This document shows positions 35,374 through 46,553 of a DNA stretch of 64,000 bases, one piece after another (position 1 is the first letter of the stretch; the number at the start of each line of letters is the position of its first letter). The notes beneath the pieces were generated by a model that worked only from the letters and a program-made list of their open reading frames with translations, ran no database searches and had not been told where the DNA came from. Location: assembly GCA_963693085.1 (NCBI GenBank), contig OY856409.1, forward strand, positions 1,615,243,711-1,615,307,710. The letters are read 5' to 3'. The DNA is from Alisma plantago-aquatica (taxonomy: Eukaryota; Streptophyta; Magnoliopsida; Alismatales; Alismataceae). The position numbers were made by a program, and so were the translations under genes.

Positions 35374-36347
35374 ATAGGCTGCAGAGGCAGAGGCTGAGGG
35401 TGAAGCACTAGGTGTGGTGGAGGCAAAGACAGGCACGGACTTCTGAATCGTGGTCTCACTGATACATACACCTTTTCTTGCAAGCTTGTAATGGAAGTCA
35501 GAAAAGAGTGATTTCTCAGTGGCGAATTGAAATAAATCACAAATCAGGGTTGGATACGGTGGATGGGTGCCTCGGGTGTTCTTACCGAAATCGAAACAGG
35601 TCATGTGGTGGAGAATGTATTTTGACCATTTGACTCTGATATTCTAGAGAATGCAATACATTATGACCGCAGTGTTCTCTGCAATATCCATTTGATTTTT
35701 CTTCGGATGGATGTTGCAGTTGACCACTAAGGCTAATATACACTTTCTGAGATCGAGGGAGGAGGGGAGGGTGCTCTTCTTCTTGTATGGAACATCGGGT
35801 TTCTTCAAGTAGCGGTGGATGTTAGGAAGAGTGAGCTCATTCTGTTTGTAGAAACCCTCAAGATCCAAAAGGTCGAAGTACTCGCCGTAATCCTTGCGCC
35901 AGGTGTCATTTTCTTCATCTCCGGAAAAGAAACATTTAGAATATCCTCAGAGATTTGAAATTTCTTCCCGGCGATCATGGAAGTCAGTATCACTTGAGTA
36001 TAAGGCGGGGGTACAAGGGTGTCATAATTCCAACGCAAATTAGCGTAGAATTTGTGAACTGCTTTTGTGCTAGTCATATAATTATGAAAGCAGTCACATT
36101 CGACAGCCAAGGCAGAGAGATGATGAACGGCTAGCAACCTTGCTACTTGGTCTATGACCGCTTGACGCCAAGGGCTAGGCTCAAACAAGGCTCCAAAAGG
36201 GAAAGGACTCCTAGGAAGAAGGTCCTTATGCCTATTTACAGCCTCTATTGAGACAAACAAGGTGTCATCAAAGGGAATCAAGCGGGAAGACGAAGAAGAG
36301 GATGGAGCATTGCTAGGGGCGGGTCTCTTTCTCCTATGAGAAGCCAT
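35374..36347 (-). pseudogene. N-terminal part of the SIRE env-like ORF
   Basis: The minus strand starts MASHRRKRPAPSNAPSSSSSS and continues SIEAVNRHKDLLPRSPFPFG, then ARLLAVHHLSALAVECDCF. This beginning (basic, Ser-rich, then a globular part with W, H and C positions) resembles the extra ORF of SIRE-type elements and the so-called putative plant transposon protein domain. A frameshift near 35870 moves the reading into 35644-35868, and another into the segment ending at the hAT insertion (FHYKLARKGVCISETTIQKS, then an Ala/Ser/Pro-rich run). It lies about 600 bp downstream of pol. Role unknown; I would not assume it works in an envelope. Confidence 0.65.
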
Positions 36348-36947
36348 GGAGGCAAAAAGGAGAGAAGATCAAACGTACCAAGCAAGCCACAAAAACCGTC
36401 CAAACACCAACAAAGAGCAACAGGGAAGGTCTAGGGCCGCCTATCTAGGTCGGGAAAGGGCTAGGATAGGGAAGGTAAGGGTTTGGGTAGAGAGCTTAGG
36501 GCTAGAAGAAGGGGAACCCGTCGGCTATTCTCTAGTTGAGAGGGAGAATAGTCAGTCGAACCCAACTTAAGTTGGCTTCAGCCCGCTGATCGGTCAAGTT
36601 CTGAGAGTGGGAAACTCGACCAATTGGTCCATTTCAGAACAGCTCTCGGCCACGGATCGGTCGAGTTTGTCCTAGGGGAAACTAGGCCAATGGTCAACCT
36701 GACCTCAAATCATCAAACTCAATTTCTAGCCATATGAATGCTAATTAAATTCATTTTTCGAGTCTATTATGTATGTTGAACATACTTAGGCACATATCAC
36801 TCATCATTGGGTACTATTTAGCGATAAAACCCGAAATCCGAGAAATGCCCAAAAAAAGCAAAACTAAGCATGTCAACAAGCAAGTTTTAGCAATTTTAGG
36901 CAAGCAAGGTGAGTAAAGCATGAGCAAAACATATAGGATAAAAGTAA
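36348..36947 (-). other. SIRE-type spacer between pol and env-like ORF
   Basis: No ORF of note. Two imperfect GGTCGAG/CTCGACC hairpins at about 36578-36690 echo the LTR hairpins; one shares the TTGTCCT(A/G) loop with the second LTR hairpin. This could be the leader of a separate or spliced env-like RNA; inference only. Confidence 0.55.
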
Positions 36948-38440
36948 CTAGCTAGATAACATGTCAATATCATCTAAGGCAACTATGAGCAGTTTAGATC
37001 TAATAAAATTAAATTGCTCTCTAGCTAGAGGTTTAGTGAAAATGTCTGCCAACTGATTTTTCGTTTCCACATGCGTGATATAAATATCCTTTTTGACAAT
37101 GTGATCACGAAGAAAATGATGGTGAACCTCTATATGTTTAGCTCTAATATGCAATATAGGATTATAAGAAAGATTGATTGCACTAGTATTATCACAATAG
37201 ATAGGAGAAGCATCAAAACGTATGTTAAAGTCTTGGAGCATTTGCTTCATCCATAGGACCTGGGCACAACAACTCCCGGCTGCAATGTACTCAGCCTCGG
37301 TAGTTGATGATGCCACAGTGCTATGTTTCTTGGAGAACCAAGACACCAAGCATGGTCTTAGAAGGAAGCAAGTGCCACTTGTGAACTTTCTATCAACCAA
37401 ACAACATGCGTAATCAGCATCACTATATGCTACAAGAGTAAAGTCTCTCGACTTATGGTAACATAGACCAAAGTTTTGAGTTTTGGCTAAGTACTTCAAA
37501 ATCCTCTTAACAGCAATAAGATGTGATTTCCTAGGACTTGATTGAAAGCGAGCACACAAGCCAACACTAAACATAATATCAGGTCTAGAGGCAGTTAAAT
37601 AAAGTAAACTTCCAATCATACCTCTATAGAGCTTCTCATCTACCTTCTCACCTTCATCTCTATCAAGTTTGGCGGTGTTGGACATGGGTGTATCCATGGC
37701 TTCATGTTCTCCATTCCAAAGCGTTTGAGTAGTTCACTGGTGTACTTGCCTTGGTTGATGAAGTTTCCACCTTTGATTTGCTTGATTTGGAAGCCGAGGA
37801 AGAAAGTAAGCTCACCCATCATGCTCATTTCGAACTCACTTTGCATAAGAGAACTAAACTCCTTGCAAAGATCAAGATTAGTCCCGTCAAAAATGATATC
37901 ATCAACATAAATTTGAATGATAAGAAAATTGCTAGAAGTGTGTTTTAGAAATAGAGTAGAATCGACTTTCCTTATGACATAGTCATTGTCTAACAAAAAG
38001 TTCTTTAATTTCTCATACCAAGCTCGAGGTGCTTGTTTGAGTCCATAGAGAGTTTTTTGTAACAAATAAACATGATTAGCTAGCTTGTCATTTTCAAAAC
38101 TCAGAGGTTGAGCAACAAATACTTCCTCCTTGATTGTACCATTCAAAAACGCACTTTTAACATCCATTCGGTATAGCAAGAAATTCTTATAACTAGCAAA
38201 GGCAAGTAGCATTCTAATAGTTTCAAATCTAGCAACGGGAGCATAAGTTTCATCAAAATCAATACCTTCCTGTTAATTGTAGCCTTGTGCCACTAACCTT
38301 GCTTTGTTCCTTACCACCTTGTCATTTTCGTCAAGCTTGTTGCAGTAGACCCAGTTGGTGCCAATGATTTTTCTGTCACTTGGTCTTGGCACTAGGGTCC
38401 ACACTCGGTTCTTCTCAAATTGCTCTAGTTCCTCCTGCTT
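36948..38440 (-). pseudogene. SIRE-type pol: reverse transcriptase and RNase H
   Basis: On the minus strand the RT begins near WVYCNKLDENDKVVRNKARL, continues RMDVKSAFLNGTIKEEVF, LYGLKQAPRAWYEK and the catalytic IYVDDIIFDG. RNase H follows with YSDADYA, STTEAEYIAA and YCDNTSAINLS, ending ADIFTKPLAREQF. A frameshift at about 37640-37700 separates RT from RNase H and stops occur near 38270 and 38450. RT copies the element RNA, RNase H removes it. Key residues survive. It follows integrase and precedes the env-like ORF by about 600 bp. Confidence 0.92.
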
Positions 38441-38449
38441 GGTTAGGAT

Positions 38450-40258
38450 TCACTCGTCATCTCCAAGAGCTTCCTTGATGTTCTTTGGCTCCAGCTGTGA
38501 GATGAAGGCACTGTCTACTTGTTCTTTGTTGTAGGTAGCTCGTGTCTTCACTCTCTCGAATGGGTTGCCAATTATTAGCTCTTTTAGATGATTCTTTGCG
38601 AAGCGAGTAGTGGGATCTTTCTTCTCTTCATCTTCTGCTTCAACCACCTGCTTACCTTTGTTGTCGATGTTGAAGTCTTTCAAGATTTGAATTAAGTCAT
38701 ATGCAACATCATTATCAACAATATTCTTTCCACTGGCATGGTTAGATTCAATAAACTTGACATTAATGAATTCTTCAATTTTAGACAGTTCAATATTGAA
38801 AACTCTATAAGCCTTGCTTGTAGTGCTATAGCCTAGGAAGAAAGCCTTGTACGATTTCGGATCAAACTTGTCAAGAGAATCCTTTGAGTTCAAAACAAAA
38901 TAAGGACATCCGAAAATGTGAAAGAAGTCAATGGATGGCTTTCTACCGCGTCATAACTCATAGGGGTTTTCTTCAAAGAAGGATGTGTAAAAACCCGATT
39001 TTGCACAAAACATGAGGTGCTAACGGCTTCGGCCCAAAACTTCTTTGGAGTGTCATACTCTAGAAGCATGGTCCTAGCCATTTCCTGTAGCGACCTATTC
39101 TTTCTCTCTACTAACCCATTTTGTTGAGGCGTACGAGGAGAAGAAAAATTGTGCGAGTAACCAAATTTTTCACAAAAACGCTCAAAAGATCATTTTCAAA
39201 CTCTCCCCTATGGTCACTACGGATAGAAACAATCCGGCAAAAAAGTTTTGTTTTCAACTCGTTTACAAAAGCTTGAGAAAACATCGAGAGTATCACTTTT
39301 AGAAACGAGAAAGAATGTCCAAGTATAACGAGAAAAATCATCAAAAATTACAAGACAATACTTGGAACCACGAAGCATTTGAGTTCTCATAGGTCCGAAT
39401 AGATCAATATGAAGAAGCTCAAGAGCTCTTTTGGTACTAAGGACTCCTTTGGATTTGAAGGAGGATTTGGTTTGCTTTCCTTGTGTGTAAAGTTGGCATT
39501 CCTCATCCTTTTTGAAATCCAATTTAGGAAGTCCCCGAACCAATTCCTTTTTGCTCAATTTCTTCATTTGATGCATATTCACATGACCCAACCGACGATG
39601 CCAAAGAGAAATATCATTTTTATCCACAACCAAGCATCTATCAAGTACGGGCTTTAGAGCATCAAGCACAATAACATAAAGATTACTATTTCTTGTTCCC
39701 TTATATATAACATTGTAAGTGAGGGAATCTAGAAGCAAACATTCTAAGGAACTAAATAGAACAAGATAACCATTATCACATAGTTGTCTTACACTTATTA
39801 AATTGTGATGTAGGCCATCAACAAGCAAAACATTTTTAATATAAAGCTCGTTGCCTACATCACCCTCATCTATTACCTTACCCTTTTTGTTATCCCTGAA
39901 GGTCACCGATCCTCCTTTCTTTTTCATAAATTTGTTGAAATGGTTGATTTCACCTGTCATATGCTTTGAGCAGCCACTATTAACAATCCATCTTCTTTTC
40001 ACCTGCATGAAAGAAGGATGTCGGTGCCCAACTCAAACTTTGGGATCCGGGGTTAGCTTGGGGATCAATTTCATCTTTGGGTTGGTCTCCTTTGGCTTGT
40101 AAGGACAATAAGTAGAGTAATGGTCATCACATTTACAATGAACACATAACATTGGGTTCTTAGAGCCGGAAGTCTCTTCATGGAAGAAAGGAGGTTCCAC
40201 ACTCTTTTTCTTACCCTTACTCTTGTTCTTGTTCTTACCCTTAGGAGCAGTCCCATCA
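38450..40258 (-). pseudogene. SIRE-type pol: protease and integrase
   Basis: Protease reads WIVNSGCSKHMTG, so the catalytic Asp of D-S-G is Asn (codon at 39979-39981) in this copy. GAG-pre-integrase WHRRLGHVNMHQMKKL follows. The second zinc Cys pair is damaged (CQLYTQGKQ in place of the usual C-x2-C). The integrase core starts LLHIDLFGPMR and IFDDFSRYTW; a frameshift at about 39220-39110 breaks the middle, and KFWAEAVSTSCFVQNR with KSYKAFFLGYSTTSKAYRVF ends it. This copy could not make active protease or integrase. Confidence 0.9.
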
Positions 40259-40309
40259 TATCCTAAACCACTAGTACAATTTTGTTTGGTAGAGTGTTCT
40301 AGGACAGCA

Positions 40310-42107
40310 TTAAGAGATTTCTTTCCCGTAAGAAAACTTTTGCAAAGAAGCTCTCAATTTAGTATTATCATCACTAAGATTAATGACAGTAGAAGATAAG
40401 CTAGAAAGATCATCTCTAGCATGCAACAGGTCGGCCTCTAAACAGAGGGCTTTAGTATGAAAAGAATCACGTTCTAGAGCAGTTATAGCTACCTCATTAC
40501 TTTGCAAAATAGGTCTAGAAGATAGATCATTAATTTGATCAAGCAACTTAGCATTTTTAGGTTTAAGCAAAAGAATTTCCTTTTGATAAGCATGAGTTTC
40601 TTGCTTCCTAGCTCATCAATGAGATTAAGTTCTACATTTTTAGTTTTAAGAACATCTATCTCATCTTGGCATTTTTTATTTTCTTCCTTAAGAGTAGCAA
40701 TGGTCTTAAGGTAGACACCATTCTCGACTTCAACTCCACTGTATTGGAGCTCAAGATCAAGAAATTGCCCTTGCAAGGTATCAATACTATCAAGGTGCAG
40801 CTTTTTATTTTGATCAAGAATCTCAATCTTAGCATAAAGATCATCTATTATCTTTCCTAACCTTTTCTTTTTAGCTTTGCATTTAGTAAAAGATGATCGG
40901 CAAGCATTAAGCATATCAATAAGAATTTCTTTAGACAACTCATGCAAATTGACTTCACTTACCTCATTTACCTCACCTACATCATCACTTGTAGAGGCCA
41001 TGAGAGCAAGGTGGCATTCTCCATCTTCGGAGCTAGAAGAACTTGAGGAAGACTCCTCCCAAACTGCATGAGTTGCATCTTTGCTTCTTCTTTCTTTCTT
41101 CTCCTTTCTTTTGCATTTTCCTTCTCTCTTGTACTCATTGTCCTTCTTGTGGCTGCTCTTGTGGTGGCTCTTCTTGGCCTTGGGGCAGTCACTTTTTGTA
41201 ACGGTCTTTTTGGCCACATTCATAGCATCTAGGAGTTGATGAAGAAGGCTTCCCCTTGAAGTATTTGCCCTTGGAGTAGTTTGCTTCATACTCATTTGGG
41301 CCTTCATATTCACTTGAGGAAGGAATAGGGGACTTGAGTGCAAGTTGTTGTTGTTGAACCATCTCTTCAATTTGAGCTTTGAAGGTTGTGTCCTTGATCT
41401 TCTTGGACTCCTTCTCCTCTCTTTTCTTCTTCTTCTTACTTATCAAGCCTTGGCTCATGAGCTTGAAGGTTGCCAACCAGCTCCTCGGTTGACAATTCAC
41501 TAAGCTTGTATACTTCTTCAATGGATGTCACCTTGGGCTCCCATCTCTTTGGAAGAGATCTTAAGATCTTGGAGTTGATTGTGCCTTTGTCCATCACACT
41601 ACCAAGGGTTGTCAATCTATTGATGGTCACATTAAGCCTTGTGTACATGTCTGCCACTCTTTCATTCTTGCCCATCTTGAAGTTCTCAAGTAGACCACCA
41701 AGCATATAGATCTTGGCTTCCTTCACTTGCTTCGTTCCTTCATAGGTGACACATAGCTTGTTCTAAATTTCATGTGAGGTGTCCCATGAGGAGATCCGGT
41801 TGAACTCGGATGGGGTGAGGGCTACATAGATGATGCTCACGGCTTTGGCATTGACCTGAGCTTGCTTCATTTGAGCTTCTGTCTATGTGGAGATTTCCCC
41901 CTTTGGATCTTCATACTTTAGTTGCACCACCATCCACATCTCATAACTTACTCCTTGGAGATAGAACTGCATTCTTCTCTTCCAATAGAGGAAGTTGGTG
42001 TCGTCGAAAATCGAAGGTCACATGGAGAAGCTTCCCTCCAAGTTGAGAGATCCAAGTGTTAAATCGCCCATCTTCTCCTACTTGTGTTAGTAACTTGGAG
42101 AAGACCT
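40310..42107 (-). pseudogene. SIRE-type gag with coiled-coil tail
   Basis: On the minus strand gag runs from just inside the primer site. The capsid part (GGLLENFKMGKNERVADMYT, RSLPKRWEPKVTSIEE) is the UBN2-type gag domain of copia. A Lys/Glu-rich linker and a zinc knuckle CYECGQKDRYKKDC follow; the usual His of C-x2-C-x4-H-x4-C is replaced. A long helical tail (LDQNKKLHLDSIDTLQGQF, LEENKKCQDEIDVLKTK, LERDSFHTKALCLEADLL) has heptad-like spacing, as is usual for SIRE gag. Several frameshifts and a stop (near 41764) break it. The protein would form the particle that packages element RNA. Confidence 0.85.
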
Positions 42108-42119
42108 GCTCTGATACCA
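42108..42119 (-). other. SIRE-type primer-binding site (initiator Met-tRNA)
   Basis: The minus strand reads TGGTATCAGAGC two bases after the LTR end CCAACA. It is complementary to the 3' end of plant initiator Met-tRNA, the usual copia primer. Confidence 0.95.
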
Positions 42120-42121
42120 CT

Positions 42122-43595
42122 TGTTGGATCAAGGGCTCTAGAGAGGGGGTGAATAGAGCTTCACAAATCTCACAAAACGAATTAGACCACCAAATTATAT
42201 TAAGTGTAGAAAATTAAACATACAGCCAATTTGAAATCCTAACTAGCATGCATAGCAAGGGTGAGAGACAAGGAAGAACATACACTTGGACAAAGTGGTT
42301 TAGAGTGGTTCAACACTTCAAAGTTCAAACTAGAAGTGAGTCAGTCCACTACCTAAAGGTGGGTAGGCTCTAGGACTTTGCAATCTTGATGCTCTTATAT
42401 TCATTCATAAGATTACAAGACAAAACCACATTCATCCAAGGACTTAGTACTTCAAGTAAGGATCTTCAACCTACCGAAGGAGGTTACCCACTTGAACCAT
42501 GGAGTCTTCAGCCTTCAACAAGGACTTACCCACTCCTTCAAGTCTTTAGCCTTCAAGGAATTACCTATCCTTCTTGAACGTCCGCCTTGCCTATCTCCTT
42601 TACTTGGAGATCTGGAACACCATGTTTTCTTCAACCTTGAAGAACAGCAACTCCTTCTCCTTTACTCGGAGAAGATCTTCAAACCTTTTCTTCAATAAGG
42701 AAAGGGGGTAGGAAGATGGAGGTGGAGAGCTTTACATGGATACAAGGGGTAGGTCTCTTACAACAGATCCTAACTCACTCATACTCACGGATTTGACTTG
42801 AAGGTAGAGAGAGAAAGGGGCTAAAAGGGGTGCAGCACTCTCAACTAAGCTAGAATCAAACATATATGGAATGAGCAACTTTGGAATGAACTTCAAGTGG
42901 TCCTATTTATAGCTGAGGGTGCCCCTTTGAGTTGGGGAACACTTAGGGCCGAATTATAGTCGTTTTTGCCCAAGACACCGGATCTATTTTCGACCAAATA
43001 AGTCAGCAACGGTCATATTCACTTTTTCTGCAATTTCCGTACAGTGCAATCGGTCGAGTTTCAATAAAAGTAACTCGACCGACCACGTAAAAGACAAACT
43101 CAGATTTCAAACCATCGGTCGAGTTTGTCCTGAGGAAACTCGACCGACCAATGAAAGTTGGATTTGGTCAGTAACCCGATCGGTCGAGTTCTGTGAAAAC
43201 ACAACTCGACCGATGCACTCTCCAGAAAATGGATCCAGTGGATCGGTCGAGATTGTAACTCGACTAATCAACAGCTTGTGATGGATTTTCTAAAGTGCAT
43301 CAAAAGTGATTAAAACTTGGTGCAAAGTGTCCCAATCAATTTTCACATCTTAGTTACAAACCATACCATCAATACAAGTGATTATAAAAATCTTCTAAGG
43401 TCATTTACATGGATTTCCTAATTAGCACACTAGTATAGCTTTTGGCTTGAACTTCGACAAGCTAGGGCTTGTGTAATTTGATCCTTCTCATGTACCTAAC
43501 ACCTGAAATCAATCTTGAATACACATATTAGATACATATGAATAGAATGGTTGTCATTATCAAAATATGGACAATGTATAAAATCTAGGTCAACA
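42122..43595 (-). mobile_element. SIRE-type 5' LTR
   Basis: 1474 bp, paired with 27045-28504. It contains the same TATA-like box (42902-42916) and the same four hairpins (43029-43270, slightly better preserved here). Differences include a short insertion after ACGAA at about 42178 and several substitutions. It adjoins copia-1 gag/protease sequence at 43596. Confidence 0.95.
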
Positions 43596-43600
43596 AGGAC

Positions 43601-44447
43601 CAGAACTCGAAGCAAGAGGCTCAGTAGACTCAGTAGTGGTAGCATAGTTTGCTGCTCCCACAGGTGGTGCAGCAGGTCGACCGTGCTTTTTCCAGCATTT
43701 CTCAACAGTGTCCAGGCTTGTCACAGAAAGTGCATTTAGGGCGAGTTCCACGTCCTCGGCCCATGCCTGTCCATCCTCCTCTAACTGCAACCGCTACAGA
43801 AGCATGAGAATCTCCCTGAGATGAGACTGCGGTAGGATCAACAGGTTCAAAATTTGCCTGTAAAATCCTTGAATAAGCCTCTTCCAAGCTGGGAAGATTA
43901 TCAGAAGCTAGGATAACACTGCGGGCTGAACTACACAAAGAACTCAGACAAGACAAAAATTTTGTCGTAATCAAGTCATCTCTGTCTTTGACTTGCTCCT
44001 GGACAGTCACTGGATGGTAGAAACTCAGCTCTTGTGCAATACCTTGGATCACTCCAAAGTATTCTTCTAAAGGTCTGTCTCCTTGTCGTTCTGCAAAGAG
44101 GCGGTCATATATCATGAACTGACGAAGCGCATTCTTCTCTTGAGAATAGTGTTTCTTTACAGCATCCCAGATCTCTTTGGTAATAGTGTAGAACATGAAC
44201 CTCGAGGCAATCCTAGGTTCCATGCTCCCCCACAACCAAGTCTTCACCAGACTATGATGGCGCTTCCATTCAGCATAGCCTTTGTCAGTGAGCGCAAGAG
44301 GATCAGAATCAACATGTCTCGCCTTATCGTGTGACTCCAATACAGTATGGTCCGCATTCATCCATAAGAGGTAGTTCTTCCCGTTCAGCTTGATGGAGGG
44401 ATAGTAGACATCTCACTGTAGATGGTAGATGCCTTGGTGTCCTCCAT
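43601..44447 (-). pseudogene. Copia-1 gag
   Basis: Starts ATG at 44447 on the minus strand (MEDTKASTIY), 19 bp longer in reach than the in-frame body because one base is missing near 44398, shifting the frame. The body reads WMNADHTVLESHDKARHV, AEWKRHHSLVKTWLWGSMEP, the UBN2-type core (EIWDAVKKHYSQEK, MIYDRLFAERQGDRPLEEYF) and the knuckle start CTFCDKPGHC. A frameshift just after the first Cys/His residues moves the rest to another frame up to the SIRE insertion. gag makes the particle that packages RNA. Copia-3 gag (58107-58860) is a close relative. Confidence 0.88.
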
Positions 44448-44903
44448 GATTTAACGAGAAGAGTGACGGATTGATGCGCGTCACAAAAAGGATATGTGTG
44501 ACGGAGAGATACATGTCACGTCACAAAAGAATCGGATGTGTATCTGACGCATCCACAACCCTCAATCGAAAAATTCCCTAATCACACATGGAGGTGTGAT
44601 TAGGAATATGCTGCGAACGAACGGAGCCTCCGGTCTGAGTTTTAGCGAGCCGTCTTACTTAGGCTCTTTCTCTGGTGTCAACGGGAGGATCCGGAGGCTG
44701 TGACTGGCTATGAGCCTGCCCAGAGTCGGCGGCTATGTCGACGGCAGCCCCCTTGATCCGACAGCAGCGGCTGCTGCCAGTAAGGGGGTCGCGGGGATGC
44801 TGCCCGGCGGCGACGGCCTGGCTGCTGTTGCTGCCCGACGCCAGCGCCACTGCCCTGTAGCGGCGACGCGAGGGAGAGAGAGAAGCGGAACCCTAGGAGC
44901 CCT
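44448..44903 (-). other. Copia-1 leader between primer site and gag
   Basis: GC-rich untranslated leader on the minus strand. ORFs in several frames (for example 44659-44850, rich in Gln/Ala/Arg) come from GCC/CAG-rich composition and are not genes. The copia-3 leader at 57602-58106 shares segments such as AAGGGAAGTG-like and GCGGCAGCC-like stretches. Confidence 0.6.
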
Positions 44904-44915
44904 GCTCTGATACCA
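44904..44915 (-). other. Copia-1 primer-binding site
   Basis: The minus strand reads TGGTATCAGAGC directly after the LTR end TTCTACA; initiator Met-tRNA is the primer. Confidence 0.95.
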
Positions 44916-45071
44916 TGTAGAATTAGGAGCCGCAATGCAATGTGCAGTGCAGCGTTAGGAGAGGCAATAGGCCTTCTCCCTTTTTATTAATAAGAGAAAC
45001 TGGATAATTCACATAGAGGTCCAGCAAGATAAAGAAATTACAAAATAGAATAAATATGACATATATTAACA
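44916..45071 (-). mobile_element. Copia-1 5' LTR
   Basis: 156 bp, paired with 23533-23688, about four differences. Followed on the plus strand by the target duplication TGTTT. Confidence 0.95.
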
Positions 45072-45165
45072 TGTTTCATTTTACTTGTTGGATGACAAAC
45101 AAAGCCACATCGGAAACATGTTTTAGTTTACTTGCTAGATGACAAACACAGCCACATCAGTTTAA
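45072..45165. repeat. Minisatellite at the copia-1 insertion site, right part
   Basis: About two units of the same ~48-bp repeat as 23482-23532 (TTACTTG(T/C)T(G/A)GATGACAAAC, GCCACATC). Together these show copia-1 landed inside a short tandem array. Confidence 0.75.
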
Positions 45166-45943
45166 GATTTTACATTGACTAACTGAAAGGAAGAATGTGC
45201 TGAAGGGGTGGTAAATTCCTGAAACAACAACAGTTTGTAATTGGAAAGGTGTAATACGTTGGTAATTTCATGAGTTTTCTCTTTTCCAATGGCCAAACGG
45301 ACGGATAAAGGAACTACGGGATTCTATACTATCACCACCGCATTCCATCAATACTCGACTGTGAAGTCTGAATTCCATCCCTATGATATGAACGCAATGG
45401 GAGCAATTTTAGAATGGAAGTTTAGACTACGGTAAATCATGTTTTAGTTCCCTCTTGGTAGACAAATAGAGGTCTAATTTCATATCCATTGACTATAACA
45501 TGGCAAGAACGGACATTCTCCTTGCCGAGAAAGAATACAAATGGACAGAACACATCTATTGAATACTTCTCAGCATGGAGTTGTTTGACCCTACTATAAT
45601 CCTACTCAAATCATATCTTTTTAAGTTGGAAATATTCATTTAAGACTAATTTTTTGCATATATGTTGTTTTTCTCTCGCAACAGATAATTCTTTTTCAGA
45701 TCAGCCGTCATGTTGTTATTGAAACTGCATGCTAATGATTAAGACCATGTTTAAACCATTCTATGGATTTTAGAAGGGTGGGGAATTGTAAGTGATAATA
45801 GTGTCTTGTTGTTTGATGGGGTTTAATGAGTCATTCTTTATATAAACATAGATTGGGAAAACCACCAAGGCACATGTACTTTAGGTATAATATTTTTGTT
45901 ACGTGCTAGTTGGCAGAGAGATTATCATTGAAGTTCTCATTAC
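45166..45943. other. Gap with no recognisable gene
   Basis: Mixed AT-rich sequence with no ORF or repeat that I can support. Confidence 0.5.
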
Positions 45944-46157
45944 TTTTTTTTATGAGAGAGCCCACCCCGGACAGGGCCACTACTGGACCCACCCTGGCAT
46001 GGTAAACTCTCGAGCCTGAGAGGGTCTGCTCCAGTCACCCCTCTCTTGCGCCCAATTAACATGAATTGCCATTTTCGCAAAGTGCCTTCGGCGTGGTTAG
46101 AACCCGGATCCTTCATTGCGATTTACAGAGCTCTTACCACTTGGGCTACTATGGCCA
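45944..46157 (-). mobile_element. SINE-2, tRNA-derived
   Basis: On the minus strand: GGCCATAGTAGCCCAAGTGG (box A, 46137-46156), GGATCCGGGTTCTAACC (box B, 46095-46111), a body of about 130 bp, then TCTCTCATAAAAAAAA as tail (45944-45957). The 3' motif GTCCGGGGTGGGCTCTCTCAT resembles the Au-type SINE tail. Flanking CATTAC and CATTAA may be a worn duplication. About 214 bp. Confidence 0.8.
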
Positions 46158-46545
46158 GACATTAATAGGAAGATGTGGGGTCTTTTTGTCAGAAGCATGC
46201 AATATCCACCCATGTCAACCACCAGATAGGCATATACAGACATCATACAGGAAAAAGGAAATATAATTGGTGCTATTCTAATCTTTCATCTAGTGAAATT
46301 TGTATAATTTATTCTTGAAATGATATTAACCTTGCTCATAATGTTGTCATTAGATATTGCCATTCTTTTGCATATAATTGGTATGTTGTATTAAGAATAT
46401 GAACTAAATCTATATGTTGAGTTTCCTGATGTGGCTTCTTTTGTAAAGTTTTCCATGACCTATGAGCACCTCAATGCACTAGTAGGACGCATGTGTTGTG
46501 TGGCCTTTCTCCCCCTTAAAAATCTTCTTTGATTTTAATTTTTCA
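46158..46545. other. Gap with no recognisable gene
   Basis: AT-rich sequence between SINE-2 and the family-2 MITE. Nothing supported. Confidence 0.5.
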
Positions 46546-46553
46546 TGCAAAAC

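Larger units (their letters stand above)
27045..43595 (-). mobile_element. SIRE-type copia element with env-like ORF, inserted in copia-1
   Basis: Direct repeats of 1460 bp (27045-28504) and 1474 bp (42122-43595) bound the element; on the minus strand they run TGTTGACC to GATCCAACA. Primer site, gag with a coiled-coil tail, pol and a separate env-like ORF downstream of pol follow in the SIRE/Maximus order. Without the hAT and TRIM insertions it is about 11 kb, normal for the group. It splits copia-1 between gag and protease. Flanking 5-mers (GTCCT and CTTCT on the minus strand) match at only three positions, so no clean duplication remains. LTRs differ by about 4 percent over the part I compared. 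Confidence 0.92.
23533..45071 (-). mobile_element. Copia-1: complete Ty1/copia element, split by a SIRE-type insertion
   Basis: The element lies on the minus strand between 156-bp LTRs and perfect 5-bp duplications TGTTT (23528-23532 and 45072-45076). Removing the SIRE-type insertion (27045-43595) leaves about 5.0 kb, normal for copia. Gene order on the minus strand is LTR, primer site, leader, gag (44447-43601), protease, integrase, RT, RNase H, polypurine tract, LTR. The two LTRs differ at about 4 of 156 positions by eye. gag and pol have scattered nonsense and frameshift changes, so this copy is probably dead. Copia-3 at 57427-62411 is a relative. Confidence 0.95.

Noticed and set aside
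29194..36347. Env-like ORF as evidence for an infectious retrovirus
   Set aside because: The setting is a dead plant SIRE-type retrotransposon, the ORF is broken by insertions and frameshifts, and no membrane features are evident.
44659..44935. Ala/Gln/Arg-rich minus-strand ORFs
   Set aside because: They lie in the GC-rich copia-1 leader and are open in several frames.
46137..46156. Box A-like sequence as a tRNA gene
   Set aside because: The acceptor stem and anticodon arm do not fold, and a SINE body with an A-tail follows.
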